Shown here: piece by piece, positions 34,775-43,228 of the stretch | Layout: every line of letters starts with the position of its first letter | Position numbering within the stretch: the stretch's first letter is position 1 | Assembly (NCBI RefSeq): GCF_013283665.1 | Contig: NZ_JABEKU010000001.1 | Coordinates: forward strand, 2,781,594 to 2,845,593 | Source: Ensifer sesbaniae | GTDB taxonomy: Bacteria > Pseudomonadota > Alphaproteobacteria > Rhizobiales > Rhizobiaceae | Direction: 5' to 3' | DNA length: 64,000 nt | Translations under genes and position numbers: made by a program | The notes under the pieces: model-generated | What the model was told of the DNA's origin: nothing | Seen by the model: the letters and a program-made list of their open reading frames with translations, nothing else | Database searches by the model: none

Positions 34775-35743
34775 TCATGCGCTGTGGGCGGCCAGCGCCC
34801 GTGCGGTCCGCTCATCGGTGATGAGGCCACTCAGGTGTCCGCTGCCAAGCACCGCGCGAATGGCCGGTACCTTGATCTTGCCGCCGGCGACGGCGACGGT
34901 GCGGCGGTTCTTCAGGTCCTCGCGGCTGAGCGTGAAGGTGCGGTCGGAGAGAGCCGTTTCGACCGGCGCCCCATCCTCGTCGAAGAAGTGGCCGAGCAGT
35001 TCGCCCATCGCCCCGCCCTTCTGGATCTCCTCGATCTCGCTCGTCTCGATCATGCCGGTCGAGACCAGCGACGCCTCGCGCTCGACGGTGCCGATGCCGA
35101 CCATCAGCAGGTCGGCGGTCTTGGCGAGATCGAAGACCTCGCGCACGCCGCGCTGGCTGAAGAGCACGTCGCGATCCTCGACCGTGTTGGCAAAGAACGG
35201 CACCGGCATGACATAGGCCTCCGCGCCGGTGCGCTCGGCGAGCCGGTGGATCACGTCATGCGGATTGGCCGAAAACTTGCGGGTAAGACCGCCGAGCAGT
35301 GAGACGAAGCGGGTATTGCCGCTCGCCATGCGCGGCAGATATTCGACGCAGGCCGCGAGCGTACGGCCATGGCCGACGCCGACCAGCGCGGTCTCGCCGC
35401 GCTCGATCTCGCGCTTCAGGAACTGCGCGCCGGAAATGCCGAGTGCCTTCAGCGGCAGGTCGTCGGAATCGAAGTCCGGCACCACCTCGCAGTAGTCGAG
35501 GTCGTAGCGCGCCGAGAGCGTCTGTTCCAGTTCGACGCATTCGGAGACTTCGCCGTCGATATAGACCTTCACCAGCCCTTCCTGGTTGGCCTTCATGATC
35601 AGCCGATGGGCTTTCAGCGAGGTGAGACCCAACCGCTTGGCAACCTCGGCCTGGGTCAGGCCGCCGGCATAGTGCAGCCAGGCCGCCCGCGTCGCCATGC
35701 TGGTCTCGTCATCCCGAATGCCTGCCCCACCGATGATCGTCAT
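34775..35743 (-). CDS. eryD: SorC-family transcriptional regulator, EryD-like
   Basis: A 322-residue SorC/DeoR-type regulator. The N-terminal HTH is AAWLHYAGGLTQAEVAKRLGLTSLKAHRLI (~res 18-47). The sugar-binding domain begins around GISGAQFLKREIERGETALVGVGHGRTL (~res 100-130). It keeps MVGIGTVE and the C-terminal VAGGKIKVPAIRAVLGSG. ATG 35743 is chosen because GGTGGAGACA directly precedes it. EryD of Brucella and rhizobia is a SorC repressor relieved by an erythritol intermediate, and size and context agree. It is transcribed in the same direction as the operon, about 120 bases upstream of the binding protein. Confidence 0.78.
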   Translation of the reverse strand: MTIIGGAGIRDDETSMATRAAWLHYAGGLTQAEVAKRLGLTSLKAHRLIMKANQEGLVKVYIDGEVSECVELEQTLSARYDLDYCEVVPDFDSDDLPLKALGISGAQFLKREIERGETALVGVGHGRTLAACVEYLPRMASGNTRFVSLLGGLTRKFSANPHDVIHRLAERTGAEAYVMPVPFFANTVEDRDVLFSQRGVREVFDLAKTADLLMVGIGTVEREASLVSTGMIETSEIEEIQKGGAMGELLGHFFDEDGAPVETALSDRTFTLSREDLKNRRTVAVAGGKIKVPAIRAVLGSGHLSGLITDERTARALAAHSA

Positions 35744-35880
35744 TGTCTCCACCCGCGTCTCTTGTTGCGCTGCATGATATTTTTTGCATCGCGTGATATT
35801 TTTATCCGTTGATGAAAGAAATTTCATAGCGTGAAAAAAATGTCAATAGCGATCGGCAAGGTGACCGTTCACGTTTGTGG
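35744..35880 (-). promoter_or_regulatory. operator/promoter region of the tetritol locus
   Basis: AT-rich segment upstream of the SorC regulator. It carries GCATGATATTTTT (35772-) and GCGTGATATTTTT (35791-) in tandem about 20 bases apart, and the inverted repeat ATGAAA-GAAA-TTTCAT at 35812-35827. These are good candidates for SorC-regulator binding sites. 35881-36035, on to the LuxR stop, shows nothing further. Confidence 0.5.
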
Positions 35881-36035
35881 AGGAGAGTGGATGGAAGCGC
35901 GCTGCCGCACGACCGTGGGGCATCAAAGAGCCGGCCGGGAAAGAGACTTTGGAATGGTCACGGGAATGCACGCGACCCACTGGCGGTCCGCGTCCCCTCA
36001 CCGGGACGGCCGCCGGAGGCGCAAGAGCGCGCCCG

Positions 36036-36857
36036 TTACTGCCCGAGGTTTCTGAGATACAGCGACAGCAATTGCGTCTGCGAGGAAATGCCGAGCTTGC
36101 GGTAGACGTTGCGGCGGTGGACCTTGACCGTGCCGGTGGAGATGCCGAGCCGGAGGCCGATCGATTCCGACGAATGGCCCTGCAGCACCAGCTCGATGAT
36201 CGAAGATTCCCGTTCCGTCAGGTTCAGATGCTGCCAGACGCCATCGGCCGGCGGATGAGTCGCCTTGCGGCGGCTGCGGCCGGTTTTCGCCAGCGCCGCG
36301 TCGAATCGCCGGCCAAGACCCGCCCAGTGGTGGCGCACGAGCCCGGAGACCAAGGGCTCGACCTTCTTCAGCAGCCCAAACTCGGCCGCGCTGAACGGCC
36401 CCGTCGTCTCGCGCCGCATCAAGGAGAGCACAACGGTGATCTGCTCGTCGAGCGGAACGAAGAAGCCGACCTCCTCGGCAAGCCCCGTCTGCACGTAATA
36501 AGTGCGGTAGTATTCGCTGGAGAAGAACCGGTCGGGCGCGAGCTCGCGCATCCGCCAGACGCCGGGCTTGCCCTGCGACGCCGCGTGGTAGAACGGATCG
36601 AGCAGATACGGCCCCGCCTGGTAGAGGCTGACGAAGAGCACATGATCCTTGGCGTTGAAGGTGCTGTAGAGATCGATCGGCCGTTCCTTGCCGCGATAGG
36701 CGAAGACGACGACATAATCGAACGTCATCAACATCGACATCAACCGCCGATAGGTGGTGCCGACGGCCTCGTCCTCCAGCGGCGCGCCCGTCACCAGTGG
36801 CGCCATGACCTGAAAAAGTCCTTCGAGATCGACGCTCAAACCGCTCCCCCGGTCCAT
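36036..36857 (-). CDS. LuxR-family transcriptional regulator
   Basis: A 273-residue regulator. The C-terminal LuxR/FixJ-type HTH (~res 205-268) reads LTERESSIIELVLQGHSSES then IGLRLGISTGTVKVHRRN. The N-terminal ~180 residues look like a GAF-like sensory domain. They lack the conserved Trp/Asp pattern of acyl-homoserine-lactone receptors, so quorum sensing is unlikely. ATG 36857 is preferred because upstream codons run into the intergenic operator region. It is divergent from a polyamine-type ABC operon, which it probably controls. Similar LuxR solos pair with amine or amino-acid importers in rhizobia. Confidence 0.8.
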   Translation of the reverse strand: MDRGSGLSVDLEGLFQVMAPLVTGAPLEDEAVGTTYRRLMSMLMTFDYVVVFAYRGKERPIDLYSTFNAKDHVLFVSLYQAGPYLLDPFYHAASQGKPGVWRMRELAPDRFFSSEYYRTYYVQTGLAEEVGFFVPLDEQITVVLSLMRRETTGPFSAAEFGLLKKVEPLVSGLVRHHWAGLGRRFDAALAKTGRSRRKATHPPADGVWQHLNLTERESSIIELVLQGHSSESIGLRLGISTGTVKVHRRNVYRKLGISSQTQLLSLYLRNLGQ

Positions 36858-37026
36858 GCCTGCTGCTTCAGGGGTATACTCCTCACACAGAGCAATCCGT
36901 GTTGAAATACCTCTCTCGGGGTATATACCGGCAGGCCACGCGGTGACTAGGCTGCGTGTCAATGACGGTGGAGTGCCAGGACGGGAGATTCCTGGCGACA
37001 TCCGATAACAACCGCAGGGAACAGAC
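36858..37026. promoter_or_regulatory. divergent promoter region with paired GGGGTATA sites
   Basis: GGGGTATACTCC at 36871-36882 and GGGGTATATACC at 36918-36929 are two related, nearly palindromic sites. The second contains the perfect palindrome GGTATATACC and lies opposite ATACC at 36907. They lie between the LuxR gene and the ABC operon and are candidate binding sites for the regulator. Confidence 0.45.
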
Positions 37027-38109
37027 GTGACATCCGCTTCGACGAACGACATCGAATTCCGTTCGGTCGCCAAACGCTATGGCGCCGTGACGGCCGTATC
37101 GGACATCAATCTCGAGGTGCCGCGCGGTGCCTTCATGGCGTTGCTGGGCCCCTCCGGCTGCGGCAAGACCACGTGTCTGCGCATGATCGGCGGCTTCGAA
37201 CAGCCGAGCGAGGGCACCGTCTTCATCAGCGGCGAGCCGATGAACGGCGTTGCCGCCTACCGCCGCCCGGTCAACATGGTGTTCCAGCACTATGCGCTGT
37301 TCCCGCATCTCGATGTCGAGCAGAACGTCGCCTACGGCCTGAGGCAGATGCGGCCGCGCATCGCCGCCGGCGAGATCACCCGGCGCGCCCAGGAAGCGCT
37401 GGAAATGGTGCGGCTCGGCGGCTTCGGCAAGCGGCGCATCCACGAAATGTCCGGCGGCCAGCAGCAGCGCGTGGCGCTTGCCCGCGCCATCGTCAACAAG
37501 CCGAAGGTGCTGCTGCTCGACGAGCCGCTCGCCGCCCTCGACAAGAAGCTGCGCACCGCCATGCAGATCGAGCTGCAGACGCTGCAGCGCGATCTCGGCA
37601 TTACCTTCGTGCTCGTCACCCACGACCAGGAGGAAGCGCTGTCGATGAGCGATTTCGTCTGCGTCATGAATGCCGGCCGCATTGTCCAGGTCGGCCCGCC
37701 GCAGGAAATCTACGACCGCCCCGCGAGCCTCTTCGTCGCCGATTTCGTCGGCAAGTCCAACCGCATCTCAGCCACCGTCGACGGCAATGCCTCGGTCCGG
37801 TTTGCCAACGGCGCCCGTTTTTCCGCCCCGGCGGTCAACGGCACCAGGGGCGCCGCCATGGTGGCCTTGCGGCCGGAGGCGATCCACCTGACGCGCAATG
37901 GCGCCGCCAGCGCAGACACGCTCGCCGGCACCGTCACCCACCGCATCTTCCTCGGCTCGGCGGTCGAATATTCGGTCGCGGTCGACGGGCTCGGCGACTT
38001 CCTTGTCACGGCCGACCGCCGCACGCTCGGCGACGGGGAGCTCGTCGAACCCGGTGAAAAGGTCGGCCTCGCCTTCGATCCGAATGCACTGCACGTCTTT
38101 CCAGTCTGA
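37027..38109 (+). CDS. polyamine-type ABC transporter ATP-binding protein (PotA-like)
   Basis: A 360-residue ATPase with Walker A GPSGCGKTT (~res 41-49), Q-loop VFQHYALFPHL, signature MSGGQQQR, Walker B LLLDEPLAALD and switch His in VTHDQEEA, all intact. The C-terminal TOBE domain (~res 270-358) marks it as PotA/SpuF type. The start is GTG at 37027 with AGGGA a few bases ahead. It is the first gene of an ATPase-binding protein-permease-permease-SDR unit. The substrate could be a polyamine, a betaine or a related cation and is not resolved by sequence. Confidence 0.87.
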   Translation: MTSASTNDIEFRSVAKRYGAVTAVSDINLEVPRGAFMALLGPSGCGKTTCLRMIGGFEQPSEGTVFISGEPMNGVAAYRRPVNMVFQHYALFPHLDVEQNVAYGLRQMRPRIAAGEITRRAQEALEMVRLGGFGKRRIHEMSGGQQQRVALARAIVNKPKVLLLDEPLAALDKKLRTAMQIELQTLQRDLGITFVLVTHDQEEALSMSDFVCVMNAGRIVQVGPPQEIYDRPASLFVADFVGKSNRISATVDGNASVRFANGARFSAPAVNGTRGAAMVALRPEAIHLTRNGAASADTLAGTVTHRIFLGSAVEYSVAVDGLGDFLVTADRRTLGDGELVEPGEKVGLAFDPNALHVFPV

Positions 38110-38175
38110 AATCCGGCTCCACCAAGCCGGTTCTGCCACCTCGCATGAACGTCAAACGATAAAGGGAACAGCGTC

Positions 38176-39336
38176 ATGAGCAAATGGTACAGAGAAAATG
38201 CCCCTATCACCGCCGATCAGCTCTCGGATGAACTGATGCGCCTGAAGCGCGGCTCGGTCACGCGCCGCCACTTCCTCGGCGTCACCGGCCTCGGCCTTGC
38301 GACCGCCGTGCTGGCGCGCCAGCCGGGCCTCTTCAACTCCACCGCCTTTGCCGGCGATCTCGGCACGCAGATGTCGATCGCCACCTGGCCGAACTATCAT
38401 GACCCCGCGACCTTCGAGGCCTTCCAGGCCGCAACCGGCGTCGCCGTCGAGGTCAACGTCTTCGGCTCCAACGAGGAGATGTTGGCGAAACTGCAGGCTG
38501 GCGGCACCGGCTGGGACCTTTTCGTGCCCACCAACTACACGATCTCCACCTATGTGAAGCTGGGTCTCATCGACGAACTCGATCTTTCCAAGGTGCCGAA
38601 TTACGACGCCTCCACCGAGACGGCGCGTTTCACCAACGAGGGCGTCGTCGATGGCAAGACCTATGCCGTGCCGAAGAACTGGGGCACGACCGGCATCGCG
38701 CTCAATTCAGCCAAGATCAAGAAGCCGGTGACCAGTTGGAAGGACTTTTTCGAGATCGCCATGACCGAGGCCGACGGCCGCGCCATGGTCCACGACTACC
38801 AGCTCACCACCATCGGCAACGCGCTGGTTTCGCTCGGTTATTCCTTCAACTCGATCAAGCCGGAGGAACTCGCCAAAGCCGAGGAACTGCTGATCAGGGT
38901 GAAGCCGCACCTCTACGCCATCAACAGCGACTACCAGCCGTCGATGCGCGCGACCGATGCCTGGATGACCATGTGCTGGACCAATGACGGTGCCCAGCTC
39001 AACCGTGACATGCCGGAAATCCAGTTCGTGCTCGGCAAGGACGGCGGCGAGATCTGGTCGGATTTCTACGCGATCCCGAAGAGTGCGGCGAACAAGGCGG
39101 CCGGCTACGCGCTGCTCAACTACCTGATGACGCCGGAAAACGCCGTCAAGGAACACATCGCCAACGGCGCGCCGACCACCGACAGCCGCGTGATGAAGCT
39201 GCTTCCGGCCGAGGTCACCTCCAACAAGATCGTCTATCCGGACGAGGCATCACTGACGCCACTCGAATTCGGCGCCGCCGTCACGCTCACCGACCCCGGC
39301 CGCGCCGAGCTGATGGCGCGCTTCAAGTCGGCCTGA
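38176..39336 (+). CDS. polyamine-type ABC substrate-binding protein (PotD-like), Tat substrate
   Basis: A 386-residue PotD-family binding protein. The leader contains SVTRRHFLGVTGLGLATAV (~res 27-45), a clear twin-arginine signal with the RRxFL pattern, and likely cleavage near STAFAG. The mature protein begins DLGTQMSIATWPNYHD, as in spermidine/putrescine binders, and contains WDLFVPTNYTIS (~res 113-124) in the ligand site. The ligand may be any small cation. Tat export implies folding before export. Confidence 0.88.
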   Translation: MSKWYRENAPITADQLSDELMRLKRGSVTRRHFLGVTGLGLATAVLARQPGLFNSTAFAGDLGTQMSIATWPNYHDPATFEAFQAATGVAVEVNVFGSNEEMLAKLQAGGTGWDLFVPTNYTISTYVKLGLIDELDLSKVPNYDASTETARFTNEGVVDGKTYAVPKNWGTTGIALNSAKIKKPVTSWKDFFEIAMTEADGRAMVHDYQLTTIGNALVSLGYSFNSIKPEELAKAEELLIRVKPHLYAINSDYQPSMRATDAWMTMCWTNDGAQLNRDMPEIQFVLGKDGGEIWSDFYAIPKSAANKAAGYALLNYLMTPENAVKEHIANGAPTTDSRVMKLLPAEVTSNKIVYPDEASLTPLEFGAAVTLTDPGRAELMARFKSA

Positions 39337-39383
39337 TCGACGCTCCAAACGTGACTGCGCCTGATCCACGCGGATGAGGAAAA

Positions 39384-39462
39384 TGCCCCTCATCCGCGCG
39401 GTAAAGGAAACGCCCCTCATCCGCCTGCCGGCACCTTCTCCCCGTTCTGACGGGGAGAAGGG
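39384..39462. repeat. rhizobial palindrome, composite copy
   Basis: CCCCTCATCCGC occurs twice (39386 and 39412), then the CCTGCCGG stem and CCTTCTCCCC with partner GGGGAGAAGG. It looks like a partial copy next to a full one, in the gap between the binding-protein and permease genes. Confidence 0.8.
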
Positions 39463-39522
39463 ACAAGCGGCGGGCTCCCCGCTCCTATCTCCCGCTTCGC
39501 ACGCGTGGGAGGGAGCGGGCGC

Positions 39523-39585
39523 CACGAGTCCCTTCGCCCCGCCTGCGGGGAGAAGGTGGCCGGCAGGCCGGATGAGGGGCAGAAC
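39523..39585. repeat. rhizobial palindrome, inverted copy
   Basis: CCCTTCGCCCCGC, CT, GCGGGGAGAAGG, then TGGCCGGCAGGCCGG and ATGAGGGGC. It is the reverse orientation of the copy at 39384, so the two could form a long-range stem in the mRNA between the binding-protein and permease genes. Confidence 0.85.
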
Positions 39586-39611
39586 TCGATGAAATTTGAC
39601 GGATAGAACTT

Positions 39612-40478
39612 ATGACCGCGGCAACGAACACGAAGAGAAACCTGGTGACGGCGGCGCTGGTGGCGCCGGCCGCCGCCTGGCTGATGATCTTCCTCGTGCT
39701 GCCCTTCATCGCCATGCTGGTCTTCGCCTTCGGCGAGCGCGCACCGGAAGGCGGCTATCAGGCGGCCTTTACCTTTGCCCAGTTCGCCAACCTGCCGACG
39801 CGTGCGGCGGCTTTCTGGAACACGCTGATTCTCGCGCCGATCGGCGCGCTTGCCTGCCTGCTGATCGCCTATCCGGTCGCCTATTACCTCGCGGTCAAGG
39901 CGAACCCGCGCTACCGGTTGATCCTCGTCTCGCTCGTCGTCGTGCCCTTCTGGACCAGCCTCTTGGTGCGCACCTATGCCTGGATGTACATCCTCGGCTC
40001 GCGCGGCATCCCCAACCTCTTATCGATGATCGGCATCGAGGACGTGAGGATGCTGAACACGCCGGGCGCAGTGCTGCTCGGCATCGTCTACGGCTACCTG
40101 CCGCTGATGATCATGCCTGTTTATGTCAGCCTCGAAAAACTCGATCGCCGATTGCTCGAAGCCTCTGCCGATCTCGGCGCGAAACCGGTCTCGACCTTCT
40201 TCGGCGTCACCCTGCCCTTGTCGCTGCCGGGCGTGATGACCGGCGTGGCGCTGGTGACGATCCTGCTGCTCGGCGAGTATCTGATCCCGCAGCTCTTGGG
40301 CGGCGGCAAGGTGTTCTTCATCGGCAACGCGCTGGTCGATCTCTTCCTGCAATCGCGCAACTGGCCCTTCGGCTCGGCGATTGCCGTGACACTCGTTGCC
40401 GTCGTCGTCGTGGTGCTGATGGTGGCGATGCGCATCGCCTTCCGTGTCGCCGGCACAAGACAGGTGGATCTCGTCTGA
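39612..40478 (+). CDS. polyamine-type ABC permease (PotB-like)
   Basis: A 288-residue permease with six helices. The EAA loop is LLEASADLGAKPVSTFFGVTLPL (~res 178-200), as in PotB. It shares one base with the next gene (TGATG). It lies after a 275-base repeat-filled gap following the binding protein but on the same strand, so the operon probably continues through the hairpins. Confidence 0.87.
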   Translation: MTAATNTKRNLVTAALVAPAAAWLMIFLVLPFIAMLVFAFGERAPEGGYQAAFTFAQFANLPTRAAAFWNTLILAPIGALACLLIAYPVAYYLAVKANPRYRLILVSLVVVPFWTSLLVRTYAWMYILGSRGIPNLLSMIGIEDVRMLNTPGAVLLGIVYGYLPLMIMPVYVSLEKLDRRLLEASADLGAKPVSTFFGVTLPLSLPGVMTGVALVTILLLGEYLIPQLLGGGKVFFIGNALVDLFLQSRNWPFGSAIAVTLVAVVVVVLMVAMRIAFRVAGTRQVDLV

Positions 40479-41296
40479 TGCGCGCCTTCATCTCTTCCGT
40501 CTATCTCTTCCTCTACGCGCCGATTGCGCTCGTGGTGCTGTTCTCCTTCAATGCGGGGCGCAATGCGAGCGAGTTCACCGGGTTTTCGACCGCCTGGTAC
40601 GGCAAGGCGCTGGGGAACACCTTCCTGGTCTCGGCGCTGCAGAACAGCCTGATGATCGCCTTCACCAGCGCCACCCTCGCCGCGATCTTCGGCACCATGG
40701 CGGCGCTTGGCATGGAGCGGCTGACGCCGCGCAACCGGGCGATCTTCGATGCGCTGTTCGCCGCGGCGATCGTCGTGCCTGGCGTCGTCATCGGCATCGC
40801 GACGCTGGTGGCATTGGTCGCGGTCTTCTCCTTCGTCAATCCGGCGCTGGCAGCGATCTGGCCGGGCGAGCAGCCGCCGCAGCTCGGCCTCGGCTACGGC
40901 TCGATCATCGCCGCCCATGGCCTGTTCTCGATGGCTCTGGTGACGATGATCGTGAAGGCCCGCATCGCCAGCCTCGGCCGCGATATCGTCGAGGCCTCGA
41001 GCGATCTCTACGCGACACCGCTCACCACCTTTCGGCTGATCGTGCTGCCACAGATTCTGCCGTCGATCCTCGCGGGCTTCCTCTTGGCCTTCACCTTCTC
41101 CTTCGACGATTTCATCATCGCCTTCTTCGTCGCGGGCTCGAAGACCACCCTGCCGATCTACGTCTTCGCCTCGATCCGCCGCGGCGTGACGCCCGAGATC
41201 AACGCGATCGCGACGCTGGTGCTCGTCGCCTCGCTGCTCTTGATCCTGACCGCCCGCATCCTGATGCGGGAAAAGAAAACGAAATCCGGGGAGTGA
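40478..41296 (+). CDS. polyamine-type ABC permease (PotC-like)
   Basis: A 272-residue permease with six helices. The EAA loop is IVEASSDLYATPLTTFRLIVLPQ (~res 170-192), and FSFDDFIIAFFVAG is the characteristic PotC helix. Start at 40478 overlaps the PotB-like stop by one base. An in-frame extension reaches far upstream but only reads through the PotB-like gene in another frame and is not real. The SDR gene starts five bases after its stop. Confidence 0.87.
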   Translation: MRAFISSVYLFLYAPIALVVLFSFNAGRNASEFTGFSTAWYGKALGNTFLVSALQNSLMIAFTSATLAAIFGTMAALGMERLTPRNRAIFDALFAAAIVVPGVVIGIATLVALVAVFSFVNPALAAIWPGEQPPQLGLGYGSIIAAHGLFSMALVTMIVKARIASLGRDIVEASSDLYATPLTTFRLIVLPQILPSILAGFLLAFTFSFDDFIIAFFVAGSKTTLPIYVFASIRRGVTPEINAIATLVLVASLLLILTARILMREKKTKSGE

Positions 41297-41300
41297 AACC

Positions 41301-42062
41301 ATGATCCTGAAAGACCGGGTCGCGATCGTGACCGGAGCCGGCTCCGGGATCGGCCAGGCGGGTGCCTCAATCATGGCGCGCGAGGGCGCCCATGTCGTGG
41401 TCGTCGATCGCAGCCTTGCGGCCGCCAGCGCCACCGTCGATGGCATTGCCGTAACGGGCGGCAGCGCCGAGGCGCTCGCCATCGACGTGACGGATGATGC
41501 GGCGCTCGCCGATGGCATCGCCGATATCCTCTACCGCCACGGCCGCATCGACGTCCTGCACAACCATGCCGGCGCTCAGGTTGCGGGCGATCTGGAAGAG
41601 GTCGAGGTTGCTGGCTTCGACCGCTCCTGGAACCTCAACGTGCGCGCCCATTTCATGGCCGCACGCCTGGTTATGCCGTCGATGCGGGCCGCCGGTCGCG
41701 GCGTCATCGTCAACACCTCGTCCTCATCAGGCGTGCTCTACGACCGCGAGATGATCGCCTATACCACGACGAAACACGCCGTCATCGCCATGACCAAGCA
41801 GATGGCCGGCGACTACGCCCGCCATGGCATCCGCGTCAACGCGCTCTGCCCCGGCTGGGTCGACACGCCCTTCAACGAGCCCTTCATCGCCCAGATGGGC
41901 GGCCGCGGCGCGATCGAAGCCTATATCCGCGAAAAGGTGCCGCTCGGCCGCTGGGCGAGCGTCGACGAGATCGCCGAGTCGATCCTCTTCCTCGTCTCGG
42001 ACCGCTCGTCCTACATGACCGGCCAGATCCTCGTGGTGGATGGCGGCGAAACGGTGGTGTGA
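41301..42062 (+). CDS. short-chain dehydrogenase/reductase
   Basis: A 253-residue classical SDR. The NAD(P) motif is TGAGSGIG (~res 11-18). The usual NNAG is NHAG (~res 89-92), a variant. The catalytic Ser lies in VNTSSSSG and the Tyr-Lys in AYTTTK (~res 154-159). CPGWVDTPF follows. GGAG precedes the start. It is the last gene of the ABC operon, so it probably oxidises the imported compound or its alcohol derivative. Asp in VVVDRS at the end of strand 2 suggests NAD rather than NADP. Confidence 0.88.
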   Translation: MILKDRVAIVTGAGSGIGQAGASIMAREGAHVVVVDRSLAAASATVDGIAVTGGSAEALAIDVTDDAALADGIADILYRHGRIDVLHNHAGAQVAGDLEEVEVAGFDRSWNLNVRAHFMAARLVMPSMRAAGRGVIVNTSSSSGVLYDREMIAYTTTKHAVIAMTKQMAGDYARHGIRVNALCPGWVDTPFNEPFIAQMGGRGAIEAYIREKVPLGRWASVDEIAESILFLVSDRSSYMTGQILVVDGGETVV

Positions 42063-42137
42063 AGATCAGGCGTTGAGGGATAGCCAACGCAGATCTGCCA
42101 ATCCGCGGTGCTCACGAGCCCAAAGATCCCAACCTCC

Positions 42138-42270
42138 CTCATTTCTGTGCTCGTCAAAGGAATCCAGCCACGGCGCGTCCGCGCCGTGAAAGACTCCGCC
42201 CGAGCACAAAAGAGTCTCTCGCGCCGCCGACGCGGCGCCGCCGGATCTCTGTGACAGGCGAAGAGATGAG
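42138..42270 (+). repeat. large mosaic palindrome, copy 1
   Basis: A 133-base imperfect inverted repeat. CTCATTTCTGTGCTCGTC opens it and GTGACAGGCGAAGAGATGAG closes it. Inside lie ATCCAGCCACGGCGC/GCGCCGTG and GCGCCGCCGACGCGGCGCCG stems. It is about 85% like the copy at 43229, in the same orientation, and the two flank the methyltransferase gene. This copy has lost part of the terminal hairpins. Confidence 0.8.
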
Positions 42271-42290
42271 AGCGGCGAATGAGGAACCCG

Positions 42291-43097
42291 TCACACCGTC
42301 GGAACGATACCCCGGCACGCCCAGGCGACCGACGCGAAGGACCGCGGGCCATCCGGCTGGCCGGCTTCGTAGGCGGCCCTTACGGCTGCATCGACCTTCG
42401 CCCGCAGCCCGGGATCCAATGAGCCGACATATTTGCCGAGCGGTCCCTCGCCCGCAGCGATCGGTTGCCAGAAATCCTCGAACGACCGATAGTCCATCCG
42501 GATCAGGAGCGAGGTCTGCTCGACGTCCACCAGGCCATGCGCTTCAAAACTCTGCTTCATCTCGCCCGGCCGCATCATCGGCTGGAAACAATAGCGGCTG
42601 CGGACCTGAGCTGCGCCTTCATCCAGCATCGCGACCGTGTCGAGCACCATCCGCATGCCCGACATGCCGCCGAGATGATCCCATACCGCAGCGGCAACCA
42701 CGCCGCCCGGCCGCACGACACGGCGCATTTCGGCAACGGCCTTTCCCGCTTCCGGCACGAAATGCAGAACCAGAAGTGCCAGCGCCCGATCAAAATAGCC
42801 CTCCGGAAATGGCAGATCGCAGGCGTCAGCCTGCCGGATGTGGATCCTGGGATCGGTATTGCGCCGGATCGCCGCCTCGACGAAGACGGGCGAAAAGTCG
42901 ATTGCGGCAATCTCGCTGAGATTGGCCGCATGCGGCAGCGCAAAGGTCAGGCTGCCGGTACCGCAGCCGACATCCAGCACCCGTTCGCCGTCGGCAACGC
43001 CTGCGAAATCGATGAAGAGCGGCGCAAGCTGCCGGCTCCAGCGCCCCATCAGTTGCTCGTAACCATCAGCACTTTGCACATTGAAGCTCGATGTCAT
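42291..43097 (-). CDS. class I SAM-dependent methyltransferase
   Basis: A 268-residue methyltransferase of the Methyltransf_11/UbiE-like type. Motif I is VLDVGCGTGSLTFAL (~res 40-54). AIDFSP is the acidic loop, QADACDLPFPEGYFD motif II (~res 88-102) and VVRPGGVVAAAVWD motif IV. The substrate is unknown. It is monocistronic, lies between two operons, and is bracketed by two direct copies of a large palindromic element, which suggests it could have been acquired or could be lost as a unit. It does not look like the EgtD histidine methyltransferase, which is longer. Confidence 0.85.
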   Translation of the reverse strand: MTSSFNVQSADGYEQLMGRWSRQLAPLFIDFAGVADGERVLDVGCGTGSLTFALPHAANLSEIAAIDFSPVFVEAAIRRNTDPRIHIRQADACDLPFPEGYFDRALALLVLHFVPEAGKAVAEMRRVVRPGGVVAAAVWDHLGGMSGMRMVLDTVAMLDEGAAQVRSRYCFQPMMRPGEMKQSFEAHGLVDVEQTSLLIRMDYRSFEDFWQPIAAGEGPLGKYVGSLDPGLRAKVDAAVRAAYEAGQPDGPRSFASVAWACRGIVPTV

Positions 43098-43228
43098 GAT
43101 CGCCTCCAGGCGGCAAAGCGCCCATTGTAACGTGCGGCAGGCGGCGGACCAAGACGGCGCCGTGTGAGGTCGACGATCCTGCCTCGACGGTGAGTTCGCT
43201 TGCGGCTGCGAAACGTTTCCTTCCCTGC

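Noticed and set aside
24054-35743. Glycerol uptake and utilisation operon (glpSTPQUV, glpD, glpK)
   Set aside because: The importer and GlpD-like gene resemble it, but the DUF2160 subunit is absent and EryC-, TpiA- and RpiB-type isomerases, a SorC regulator and aldolases point to tetritols or related polyols.
39596-41296. A 566-codon frame suggesting a fused double permease
   Set aside because: The first ~290 codons are the wrong frame of the PotB-like gene. The PotC-like gene starts separately at 40478 with a one-base overlap.
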